Part shown: positions 60,201 through 63,618 of the stretch, one piece after another | Numbering within the stretch: position 1 is the stretch's first letter | Layout: every line of letters begins with the position of its first letter | From: Lineus longissimus | Lineage: Eukaryota > Nemertea > Pilidiophora > Heteronemertea > Lineidae | Assembly: GCF_910592395.1 (NCBI RefSeq) | Contig: NC_088321.1 | Coordinates: 11,534,001 to 11,598,000, forward strand | Direction: 5' to 3' | DNA: 64,000 nucleotides | The notes under the pieces: model-generated | Seen by the model: the letters and a program-made list of their open reading frames with translations, nothing else | What the model was told of the DNA's origin: nothing | Databases searched by the model: none | Position numbers and translations under genes: made by a program

Positions 60201-63200
60201 CATTAAATACCAGAAGGGCCATCCGCTAAACCAACGAAGTGCATGCAGTGTGATTGGATAATTTGTTAAATCAGATAGGTAGTGCCTATTTTAAAGTAAA
60301 CCATTAGGGCAGCTTATCGAATATCAAGTGAGAGCAGTGTGCATTTGCCTATATCTTGTTTTAAGTGCACATTGATCAAACGTTATGTTGAAGATGTCAT
60401 CCGTTCATTAACACTTTCAGCGCCATCCGACGTAATTTTACGTCTTGCAATTTCACACGGTTGAGCCATCCGACGTAATATTACGTCGCATTTTTAAATT
60501 TCCCGCTTTGTCTTCGAGGCGACTAGCAGCGCAGTATAGGGGAAAATAATTTAACTATACAGCATGATTAATGTTCAATCTGAAAGCTGGTGTTCACTGT
60601 TCTCATGGTCAGACGATTTCTTGATGTTAGGAAAGATTCTGGAGCTTTATTTAAAGATGTCCGATTTATGCCTGTGGGAGAAACCCGTCATTGCATATTG
60701 ATATCTGCTCATTAAGCCGGGTTAATAACATGATGATTTTTTTCTGAATTAAGGCAAACACCACTGACGGAGGATTGGAATAGCCACAAATAGCCAAACA
60801 TGTTCAGGTTAACATATATAGCATACTCTGTTGATTTTGACATCAAGGTTATGATGCCGACATGATCATGGCGACCGTTAAGTCTGCCTTTTCCCACGAC
60901 ATGTCAACCAATTTGGACGTTGATATAGAGGCGAGTTCTGACATTTTTATCTCTTTGTAGCCAAATGCCCATACCGGACTAGAACATATACCAATTGCAG
61001 ACGGCTTGGAGGATGGGTAATACCCGCTTCAGGAAACCCGAGAGGACGTGTTTGTTGCAAACGTAAGTCTTGATTTTGCATAGATTACATTTGTTTACCG
61101 ACGATATTCGCGCGCTCTTGTAATGCATTGCGTGTTGTATTATTGCAAGCCCAAAAGGGGTTTTGATACCAACCGACCAGAAATACATTTCCACAATCGG
61201 TGGAGATGATTTTTAGATACGTCCTTACTCTCAGGCATAAGAAAAACACGATTTACAATTATTTCGCCCTCAAAGGGTCAATGATACCAAGAGTGCGAAT
61301 TTCTTTCTCCCTTCCGGATGCGGCAGAATTCTGCGACGTCACGGTGACAGTGTTGGTTTGACAGGGTTTTTTTTGAATTACGATTTTTTTCCAATTTTTC
61401 TTATTGCTCAAAGCCACATTAAAAAAAGATGACAAATGTACTCAGTGTATTCTTATGCCCTCAAACAAATAACAAGGAACGTCATAGGCCGCTAGGGTTG
61501 GTTAGGATCTCTTCCTGGTTCGCTACTGCAAAGGGGGAAAATCTTCGGCAAGACACAACAATGTAGAGCCATGGCTCTGAACAGCGCCCTACTAGTGGAT
61601 CGACGCATGGAGAGCTTACTCTGGTCAAATTGGAGTCGTCATCTCGGAATAGCGTGATAAAAGAATGATTGGTCTGATTTTGAATATTTTCATTTTTGTG
61701 CACTTTGTTGAGAGAACTTGGTGGCATCTTGGTTGAATTGTCCTGGATAAAATGCAAAGGGTCCTTAAGTGTGACCGTACATACAGTCGCCAGATAGACA
61801 AACACCCTTCGCAAAATGAGAACACACAAATTCGTGTCCCCAAAAAATGTTAATGACGGAAAACACTGAAATTCGCAAGCACTGAAAAAGAAACGATACA
61901 CCTTTCTGTTCGTTTCAAATAGACATTCTAGGACTTTTGCTTGACATTGATATCGTATTGAAATTCACAAGTAGCTTTTTTAAAGATATCAAAACTCCTT
62001 TATTTTTATTTCACGCATGTATTGTATTTCAGTCCCAACATGTGCGAAGAACTGTAGAGCACAGAAGGCTCGATGTGAATACAAGCGGTATTGCAAATAT
62101 GTAATACCGACGCCAAGATGCGCTTGCCGGCCCGGCCTTGTATGCTGCAGGTGTAAGTCAGTCTTCTCTTTTATTACTGGGGGCATGATAGAAAAGGATG
62201 AAAGAAATAAGCTGGACATGTGTTCCAGAATGATTTATAGTGGACAAGAAATAAATGGTAGATGGTAGAAGTATGTACCACAAAACGTGCATGATCAGGA
62301 TTAGAGGGCATACCCAAAATATAATACTTCGCGGAAGTGACTGACACTTCAGAGTTATGTGTTTTGCCCAGAAACGGATAACAAACTACTGGGGGAACCC
62401 ACTTTACGGCCGGGAATTTCGCTTGAAATGTATACATCATATGATAATCAATCACTGTGGAGGCAGAGTGGAGGGGGTGGTTGAGAAAATCTGGCTCAAT
62501 TCTTCTCCTTCGGGCGCACGAGGGCTAGAGGCTGGAGAGACGTTATGAGCTCCCTCCCGATTGGCTGAGAGGTAGCTGGTTTCAATTATGCTAATTAGAG
62601 GATAAAGCCCAAACTAACGTAAGCAGAATCTGCAAACAGAAATGTTGTCGGGTTAGAGAGTAATATGGACGTAAATCAGAAAAGGGTTGCCCGACAACTG
62701 AATTATGGTTCGACCATTGGACCAAGGTTGCATATTGGTAGATATATTCGTCGTTAAACCACTTCCGTGTTTATTACGAGCAGTTTAATGTTGCACATTA
62801 CAGAGCTCCTAAAGTGTTAATGATACGAAACTCGTATATTTGACTGTAGAAAGATAACGCCTCGCAGTGTTTGGAAAATGTACATGTTACTAGAAATTAC
62901 GTTACAATATTATTTTCCCACATTTGTTATCTTGTTTCACTTGATTATGTTGTTCACATGCACTTCCATGAATCTATTGATCCTTTATGTAGTGCATGCA
63001 TTACCTTATTGCAAATGTAACCATCATGAAATTGTCAATAAAAGTAATGCACAAATGGGTTGATCGCAGATGTAAGGCATTCAAACCGTGCAGTCACCGG
63101 TCTTCGGCGGCAATGACGAACAAGTTAATCACTGACAGTATTATAACGAAGTATCACTATTAGTATGGTTACCTAAACGGGTTTTATACTAATAATACAA

Positions 63201-63618
63201 ATACTGTGCCATATCATCCATCTCTTCGGGCGGTGTCAAATCGCCATCTGGCTGTTTTAAAGCCTCTCTGTCTTTGTGGCTAATAAATGTCTGAAAACTA
63301 AACGAGAGTTATGAACGAATTACATGTAGTTGACCGATGCTATTTTTCTCGGTCACGCATCGAGCATCATCTTGCTGCACAAGGTAGTTCCTAACTTCGG
63401 TCTTCTTGAGCACCTCAACAACTTACCGACAATTCTTTAGTTGCTCAGGTGTATGATACACAGTGCATGCTTCAGTTATCTCTGTATTTCAGTCACATGT
63501 GAGACACGTTCATGCAAAGGTCAATGCGTGAAGGGCCGCCGATGTCCTAAAGGGACCAGGATGATCAATAGGAGGTCATGCACTTGCCCCAATAACCATT
63601 CTTGCTGCACTCGTTTAC
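18062..63618 (+). CDS. Giant secreted tandem Cys-rich module gene (5' part, 57 exons seen)
   Basis: The exons listed below join into one open frame of 6,628 nt, about 2,209 residues, still open at the right edge. Order: signal peptide and Thr/Ser/Pro linker, modules N1-N4, then B-C-(A-B-C)x16-A-B. All internal exons begin after AG in phase 1 and end in phase 1. Most donors are GTAAGT. A modules: C-x3-C-x6-C-x5-C-x8-C-x-C-x5-CC. B modules: C-x4-C-x3-C-x4/5-C-x8-11-C-x-C-x5-CC. C modules: C-x9-C-x18-CC. I count about 380 cysteines and many Arg and Lys, so the product is secreted, oxidised and strongly basic. I found no stop in any exon and only one lost cysteine (B3). I do not recognise the module family; WAP, EGF, defensin and antistasin spacings do not fit. 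A protease inhibitor, antimicrobial polyprotein, adhesive/matrix protein or recognition receptor are all open. Introns are homologous between units. Confidence 0.85.
19061..19192 (+). CDS. Exon 2: module N1
   Basis: 132 nt, acceptor CATTGCAG, donor GTAAGT. It is a B-like eight-cysteine module with one extra cysteine at the start (YCC), spacing CC-x4-C-x3-C-x4-C-x11-C-x-C-x5-CC, ending CTCPSGMRCCKRIT. Confidence 0.75.
19797..19916 (+). CDS. Exon 3: module N2
   Basis: 120 nt, acceptor CACTTAG, donor GTAATG. Eight cysteines, C-x2-C-x5-C-x6-C-x7-C-x-C-x5-CC, ending CTCPKEKKCC. The Gly of the usual CxCPxG turn is replaced by Glu, and the module is Lys-rich. Confidence 0.75.
20499..20612 (+). CDS. 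Exon 4: module N3
   Basis: 114 nt, acceptor TTTTCCAG, donor GTAAGA. Eight cysteines, C-x2-C-x3-C-x4-C-x10-C-x-C-x5-CC, ending CPCPRGMSCCK. Closer to the B pattern (short second loop GGRC). Confidence 0.75.
22029..22400 (+). mobile_element. TACAGGGTGG-type transposon fragment, copy 2
   Basis: TACAGGGTGGTCAAGAAAAA at the left end is followed by about 80 bp matching the copy at 12236. Downstream, one frame reads ILWVIISDESCW, which resembles the second-Asp block of Tc1/IS630-type transposases, though weakly. The remnant ends just before the acceptor of module N4. Confidence 0.4.
22409..22528 (+). CDS. Exon 5: module N4
   Basis: 120 nt, acceptor ACATTCAG, donor GTAAGT. Eight cysteines, C-x4-C-x4-C-x6-C-x8-C-x-C-x5-CC, ending CSCPPYMKCCR. 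It is intermediate between the A and B spacings. The preceding intron carries a TACAGGGTGG transposon end. Confidence 0.75.
22941..23120. repeat. Perfect-arm hairpin with an extra half copy
   Basis: A segment with CGAGGCTATATTGAAAGTGA at about 22955 is mirrored after a loop of about 20 bp by its complement, ending in GCCTCGTTTTATTTTTTT near 23063. A second, shorter fold of the same sequence follows to 23120. It lies in the N4-B1 intron and looks like a foldback MITE. Confidence 0.75.
23427..23549 (+). CDS. Exon 6: module B1
   Basis: 123 nt, first canonical B module: TCELAGCRGKC at the start and CTCPKGYSCCSR at the end. It opens the regular B-C-A rotation without a preceding A. Confidence 0.85.
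24066..24164 (+). CDS. Exon 7: module C1
   Basis: 99 nt, one codon shorter than all other C modules. CPYLTTTRVTC, then RRLGGWLIPG and VPPLICCR. The donor is GTAGGT rather than GTAAGT. Confidence 0.85.
24471..24590 (+). CDS. Exon 8: module A1
   Basis: 120 nt, first A module: PTCAKNCKAQKAKC, then TCRFKIRSSNCLCRPG and LVCCK. The last T joins AC of the next exon to make Tyr. Confidence 0.85.
24751..24870 (+). CDS. Exon 9: module B2
   Basis: 120 nt after TCTATTTCAG. TCELARCKGKC, RRCPEG and CTCPVGYSCCW; all eight cysteines are present. Confidence 0.85.
25517..25618 (+). CDS. Exon 10: module C2
   Basis: 102 nt. KCPYRTRTYHNC, RRLGGWVIPATGVPKGHVCC, then Q. Four cysteines as in the C type. Confidence 0.85.
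26048..26167 (+). CDS. Exon 11: module A2
   Basis: 120 nt. PTCVRNCKGQKAGC and CLCRPNLVCC: the usual Gly of the RPG turn is Asn, and the residue after CC is Met. Confidence 0.85.
26328..26450 (+). CDS. Exon 12: module B3 (one cysteine lost)
   Basis: 123 nt. TCGFSPCGGKC, then SRGFPKG where the fourth cysteine is replaced by Phe, then CTCPPGYKCCSPIG. It is the only canonical module that I find missing a cysteine, leaving an odd number. Confidence 0.8.
26540..26795 (+). repeat. Dispersed repeat, copy in intron B3-C3
   Basis: Sequence including AAATTGGTGTCGC near its right end and CTGATCACTTGTG near its left end reappears inverted at 38130-38370 in the A7-B8 intron. Boundaries are approximate. 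Confidence 0.5.
27176..28000. mobile_element. Foldback element in intron B3-C3
   Basis: Two arms of about 300 bp (27240-27530 and 27590-27890) are near-perfect inverted copies. The outer flanks share ACTAGAATGTCTCTAGTATA, inverted on the left and direct on the right. The segment CCGTCAGCTGTGCATTTATC... occurs twice in direct orientation (about 27532 and 27942). ORFs inside, such as 27571-27867, are mirror artefacts. Confidence 0.75.
28528..28629 (+). CDS. Exon 13: module C3
   Basis: 102 nt. KCRHKPMNYFKC is the most divergent N-terminal loop among C modules; RRLGGWVIPASGNPKG and FICCK are typical. The preceding intron contains a foldback element. Confidence 0.85.
29034..29153 (+). CDS. Exon 14: module A3
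   Basis: 120 nt. PTCASNCRAQKARC, TCRYPIKSSRCSCRPG, LVCCR. Eight cysteines. Confidence 0.85.
29685..30056 (+). pseudogene. P2X7 C-terminal-like small ORF with in-frame TAG
   Basis: The ATG at 29685 opens MASAYSSESESSEFEDVLVD, an acidic Ser-rich start typical of invertebrate P2X7-like proteins, followed by a C-M-F-E-P patch. TAG at 29835-29837 interrupts the frame. The same frame then continues for about 70 codons with a Cys cluster (CRCITCMIF, then YCF and LC) and ends at 30054-30056. Identification of the Cys cluster with the P2X7 C-terminal zinc domain is tentative. Confidence 0.45.
30232..30537 (-). CDS. THAP-domain protein (single exon, short)
   Basis: The 101-residue ORF opens MVYCVAPNC and has the C2CH layout of a THAP DNA-binding zinc finger: Cys4, Cys9, then W40, then Cys59-x2-His62 within LCSDHF, with FHEFP at the expected spacing. 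THAP domains occur in P-element-type transposases and in cellular transcription factors. Here the ORF lies inside a TIR element and lacks any catalytic part, so it is probably the DNA-binding remnant of a transposase or a passenger gene. Confidence 0.75.
   Translation of the reverse strand: MVYCVAPNCVKDSTKNNRMTDGTHFHEFPKPVERERRKLWIRKCKRLECWKPGPSAKLCSDHFIDTDYHMKPDICIQLNIKCHLLKTAVPTMSIAFNARGC
31040..31159 (+). CDS. Exon 15: module B4
   Basis: 120 nt. SCNMRGCRGKC, RCPIGWRQHR, CTCPFGSSCCSPF. The preceding intron hosts the THAP-bearing element. Confidence 0.85.
31719..31820 (+). CDS. Exon 16: module C4
   Basis: 102 nt. NCPYPTRTYANC, KRLGGWVIPASGNPKG, RICCK. Close to the C consensus. Confidence 0.87.
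32379..32498 (+). CDS. Exon 17: module A4
   Basis: 120 nt. PTCARNCKAHKARC, MCRYPIKSPRCSCRPG, LVCCK. Confidence 0.87.
32670..32786 (+). CDS. Exon 18: module B5
   Basis: 117 nt after TGTTTTTAG. SCELAGCRGKC, QCPRGMRQLSGR, CTCPGGYSCCSR. Confidence 0.87.
33395..33624. mobile_element. 230-bp foldback MITE in intron B5-C5
   Basis: The element begins CTATTTGGCAAGCC and ends GGCTTGCCAAATAG. Internal words (CCAAACAG, GGAGAGCCG, TTTTGTTGTCCTGA) recur inverted. Overlapping ORFs on both strands here are mirror products of the palindrome. Confidence 0.7.
33903..34004 (+). CDS. Exon 19: module C5
   Basis: 102 nt. KCPYLTTTYHRC, KQLGGWVIPATGNPVG, RVCCK. The preceding intron holds a 230-bp foldback MITE. 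Confidence 0.87.
34479..34598 (+). CDS. Exon 20: module A5
   Basis: 120 nt. PTCARNCRAYKAGC, SCIYKIRTPRCSCRPG, LVCCR. Confidence 0.87.
34828..34944 (+). CDS. Exon 21: module B6
   Basis: 117 nt. TCELGGCRGKC, LCPRGMRQLNSR, CTCPLGYSCCSR. Very close to B5. Confidence 0.87.
35654..35755 (+). CDS. Exon 22: module C6
   Basis: 102 nt. KCPYPTRSILMC, IRLGGWPIPATGVPKG, RVCCK. The ILMC-IRLGG wording is shared only with C10. A second acceptor-like TTCGTAG lies 34 bp upstream. Confidence 0.87.
36241..36360 (+). CDS. Exon 23: module A6
   Basis: 120 nt. PTCKYNCKVYKARC, MCRYPIKSPRCTCRPG, LVCCK. Exon and preceding intron are closely related to A13. Confidence 0.87.
36540..36662 (+). CDS. Exon 24: module B7
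   Basis: 123 nt. TCELRGCNGEC, RRCPNGRRPLRNS, CTCPAGYSCCKRIG. Nearly identical to B8. Confidence 0.87.
37308..37409 (+). CDS. Exon 25: module C7
   Basis: 102 nt. KCPYPTRTYAIC, KRLGGWVIPASGNPKG, RICCK. Confidence 0.87.
37717..37836 (+). CDS. Exon 26: module A7
   Basis: 120 nt. PTCARNCRAQKARC, TCRYPIRSQRCSCRPG, LVCCQ; Gln replaces the usual Lys or Arg after CC. Confidence 0.87.
38130..38370 (-). repeat. Dispersed repeat, inverted copy in intron A7-B8
   Basis: It contains GCGACACCAATTTG and CCACAAGTGATCAG, the complements of the copy at 26540-26795. The insertion explains why this A-B intron is about 0.7 kb rather than about 0.2 kb. Confidence 0.5.
38546..38668 (+). CDS. Exon 27: module B8
   Basis: 123 nt. 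TCELRGCNGKC, RRCPNGRRPLRNS, CTCPAGYSCCKII. A near copy of B7, so units 7 and 8 are a recent tandem pair. Confidence 0.87.
39050..39151 (+). CDS. Exon 28: module C8
   Basis: 102 nt. KCPYRTRTYLNC, RRLGGWTIPASGVPLG, RVCCK. Confidence 0.87.
39699..39818 (+). CDS. Exon 29: module A8
   Basis: 120 nt. PTCVKNCRAYRARC, NCKFEIKSSRCSCRPG, LVCCK. Confidence 0.87.
40003..40119 (+). CDS. Exon 30: module B9
   Basis: 117 nt. TCELRGCKGKC, FFGRRCPTGMRQLK, CTCPVGYSCCY. Confidence 0.87.
40354..40577 (+). mobile_element. 5' fragment of a TACAGGGTG element
   Basis: TACAGGGTGTTTCAAAAAAA starts the fragment. A short frame from ATG 40443 (MASNLLTQMTENEAV...) is open for about 45 codons to 40577. The sequence then returns to conserved B-C intron sequence (AACGTACGCCGCCGGC). 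It is probably a truncated DNA transposon. Confidence 0.4.
40634..41458. mobile_element. 0.8-kb non-autonomous element with GGTGGATAACAA ends
   Basis: GGTGGATAACAATACGCGCC at the left is mirrored by GGCGCAATATTTTGTTATCC ACTC at the right, giving imperfect terminal inverted repeats of about 30 bp. No transposase motif is seen inside. It lies in the B9-C9 intron. Confidence 0.5.
41610..41711 (+). CDS. Exon 31: module C9
   Basis: 102 nt. RCPYPTRTYANC, KRLGGWVIPVSNNPKG, RVCCK. The preceding intron received two transposon insertions. Confidence 0.87.
42486..42605 (+). CDS. Exon 32: module A9
   Basis: 120 nt. PTCARNCKIVKAQC, SCRYPLITSRCTCRPG, LVCCK. Confidence 0.87.
42836..42955 (+). CDS. Exon 33: module B10
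   Basis: 120 nt. TCELAGCKGKC, RCPKGWRPHRG, CTCPLGYSCCSRI. Two donors 6 nt apart (GTATAC then GTAAGT) would both keep phase 1; the GTAAGT site is used here. Confidence 0.85.
43334..43473. repeat. Near-perfect 60-bp-arm hairpin in intron B10-C10
   Basis: AAATAGTGGATGTTTGGGAG at the left is mirrored by its near complement ending at 43473. The inner 45 bp around GAAATGTCATGGCGGAC is essentially perfect and the loop is only about 6 bp. It probably represents a foldback MITE. Confidence 0.75.
43954..44055 (+). CDS. Exon 34: module C10
   Basis: 102 nt. KCPHATLPILVC, LRLGGWVIPASGNPRG, RVCCK. The first loop is divergent and shared in part with C6. Confidence 0.87.
44554..44673 (+). CDS. Exon 35: module A10
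   Basis: 120 nt. PTCAKNCRAQKAGC, LCRYKITSSRCYCRAD, LVCCK. RPG is replaced by RAD. Confidence 0.87.
45264..45389 (+). CDS. Exon 36: module B11
   Basis: 126 nt, long B subtype. TCELRGCGGRC, RRCPTGSRLMNMRS, CTCPLGYACCTRI. Confidence 0.87.
46066..46167 (+). CDS. Exon 37: module C11
   Basis: 102 nt. KCPYLTRTYSNC, RRLGGWVIPASGNPKG, RVCCK. Confidence 0.87.
46984..47103 (+). CDS. Exon 38: module A11
   Basis: 120 nt. PTCARNCRAHKARC, MCRYPIRSLRCSCRPG, QVCCR. Confidence 0.87.
47355..47396 (+). repeat. Short tandem repeat of a 14-mer
   Basis: The unit TCTCCATCTAAGTT occurs three times with minor changes in the A11-B12 intron. Confidence 0.6.
47667..47786 (+). CDS. Exon 39: module B12
   Basis: 120 nt. 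TCELRGCKGKC, RRCPTGLRQLSQR, CTCPLGYSCCH. Confidence 0.87.
48512..48613 (+). CDS. Exon 40: module C12
   Basis: 102 nt. NCPYRARTYISC, RLLGGWLIPATNNPAG, RVCCK. Confidence 0.87.
49148..49267 (+). CDS. Exon 41: module A12
   Basis: 120 nt. PTCARNCRAQKARC, TCRYPIRSPRCSCRPG, LVCCK. Close to the A consensus. Confidence 0.87.
49443..49562 (+). CDS. Exon 42: module B13
   Basis: 120 nt. TCELRGCRGRC, NRGRCPKGTRPARN, CTCPAGYSCCIQI. A stretch about 30 nt downstream (CATGCTGCTCGGTTATACGTAAGT) resembles another B exon end. Confidence 0.87.
   Translation, partial: THVNCVDAEVDATGADVLKGRDLPAIPALVQPAIPAAYK
50260..50361 (+). CDS. Exon 43: module C13
   Basis: 102 nt. KCPYPTMTYIRC, RRLGGWVIPAKSNPKG, RVCCK. Confidence 0.87.
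50818..51666. mobile_element. 0.85-kb element built of GGTTTTAG / AACACC words
   Basis: Ends are GGGTGATTTCAAAG and, inverted, CTTGAAATCACCCC. The interior is a dense mosaic of GGTTTTAGT, AAAACTAAAACC and TGGTGTTAG in both orientations, with internal copies of the ACTTTGAAATC end motif. It lies in the C13-A13 intron. No coding capacity is visible. Confidence 0.65.
52308..52427 (+). CDS. Exon 44: module A13
   Basis: 120 nt. PTCKINCKVYKARC, TCKYPIKSPRCTCRPG, LVCCR. Sister of A6, including about 70 bp of upstream intron. Confidence 0.87.
52621..52734 (+). CDS. Exon 45: module B14
   Basis: 114 nt, the shortest B. TCELSGCKGKC, GGCPNGRRPLQN, CTCPAGYSCCS. Donor GTGAGT. Confidence 0.87.
52985..53086 (+). 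CDS. Exon 46: module C14
   Basis: 102 nt. KCPYTTRTYHSC, RRLGGWVIPASGNPRG, RVCCK. The B14-C14 intron (250 bp) is far shorter than other B-C introns. Confidence 0.87.
53439..53558 (+). CDS. Exon 47: module A14
   Basis: 120 nt. PTCARNCRANKARC, ACRYPIKSPRCTCRPG, LVCCK. Confidence 0.87.
53748..53864 (+). CDS. Exon 48: module B15
   Basis: 117 nt. TCELLGCRGKC, RCPNWMRQLSQR, CTCPVGYSCCA. Confidence 0.87.
54485..54586 (+). CDS. Exon 49: module C15
   Basis: 102 nt. KCPYPTRTIAWC, RRNRGWVIPATGVPKG, RVCCK. The LGGW signature is changed to NRGW here only. Confidence 0.87.
55159..55278 (+). CDS. Exon 50: module A15
   Basis: 120 nt. PTCARNCKAQKARC, TCRHIITSSRCSCRPG, LVCCR. Confidence 0.87.
56057..56182 (+). 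CDS. Exon 51: module B16
   Basis: 126 nt, long B subtype. TCELAGCRGKC, RRCPKGSTLKRRA, CTCPIGQSCCTRI. Tandem donors GTATAC/GTAAGT as in B10. Confidence 0.87.
56441..58650. repeat. Inverted pair of dispersed elements in intron B16-C16
   Basis: About 160 bp at 56450-56610 (TTCCAACCTTATCTTCCCAT ... CCTGCAGACTTTACGATG) returns inverted at about 58465-58640. The right copy also contains a compact hairpin, GAATAGAGTTAAAAAAGC / its complement, near 58541-58575. The 1.8 kb between holds no supported exon. The insertions make this the largest B-C intron (about 2.8 kb). Confidence 0.6.
58938..58986 (+). pseudogene. Truncated C-module pseudo-exon
   Basis: About 45 bp reading AAATGTCCATGCCCAACTAG... and ending ATGCAGAC matches the first half of a C exon. 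It lacks the AG acceptor and is cut before LGGW. The real C16 exon follows 28 bp later, and both are preceded by TTCTGA/ACATTATTT-like sequence. It looks like a failed exon duplication. Confidence 0.7.
59014..59115 (+). CDS. Exon 52: module C16
   Basis: 102 nt. KCPYPTRTYVNC, RRLGGWVIPARGNPPG, RVCCK. A truncated second C exon lies 28 bp upstream. Confidence 0.87.
59578..59697 (+). CDS. Exon 53: module A16
   Basis: 120 nt. PTCSKNCRLYKARC, TCLFPITTSRCSCRPG, LVCCK. Confidence 0.87.
60019..60144 (+). CDS. Exon 54: module B17
   Basis: 126 nt, long B subtype. TCELRGCKGKC, RRCPPGSKLLNRKS, CTCPIGHSCCTRI. Tandem donors GTATAC/GTAAGT. Confidence 0.87.
60409..60500 (+). repeat. GCCATCCGACGTAA tandem pair next to TTAA
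   Basis: GCCATCCGACGTAATTTTAC and GCCATCCGACGTAATATTAC occur 46 bp apart, just after TTAACACTTT. A TTAA junction is the target site of piggyBac-type elements, so this could be one end of such an element; the other end was not found. Confidence 0.3.
60961..61062 (+). CDS. Exon 55: module C17
   Basis: 102 nt. KCPYRTRTYTNC, RRLGGWVIPASGNPRG, RVCCK. Confidence 0.87.
62033..62152 (+). CDS. Exon 56: module A17
   Basis: 120 nt. PTCAKNCRAQKARC, YCKYVIPTPRCACRPG, LVCCR. Confidence 0.87.
63493..63618 (+). CDS. Exon 57: module B18 (last exon in window)
   Basis: 126 nt, long B subtype. TCETRSCKGQC, RRCPKGTRMINRRS, CTCPNNHSCCTRL. The donor is GTACGT and it ends in phase 1, so a C18 exon is expected beyond the right edge. 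Confidence 0.83.

Noticed and set aside
29062-62219. Recurrent minus-strand ORFs of the type HLHLQHTRPGRQ... opposite many A exons, and LPLHPASSQVSE... opposite B exons
   Set aside because: They are antisense mirrors of the conserved A and B exons, without their own splice signals or independent constraint.
18062-63618. WAP, EGF, defensin, antistasin or granulin domains
   Set aside because: Terminal CC and high cysteine content suggested these, but the number and spacing of cysteines do not match any of them.
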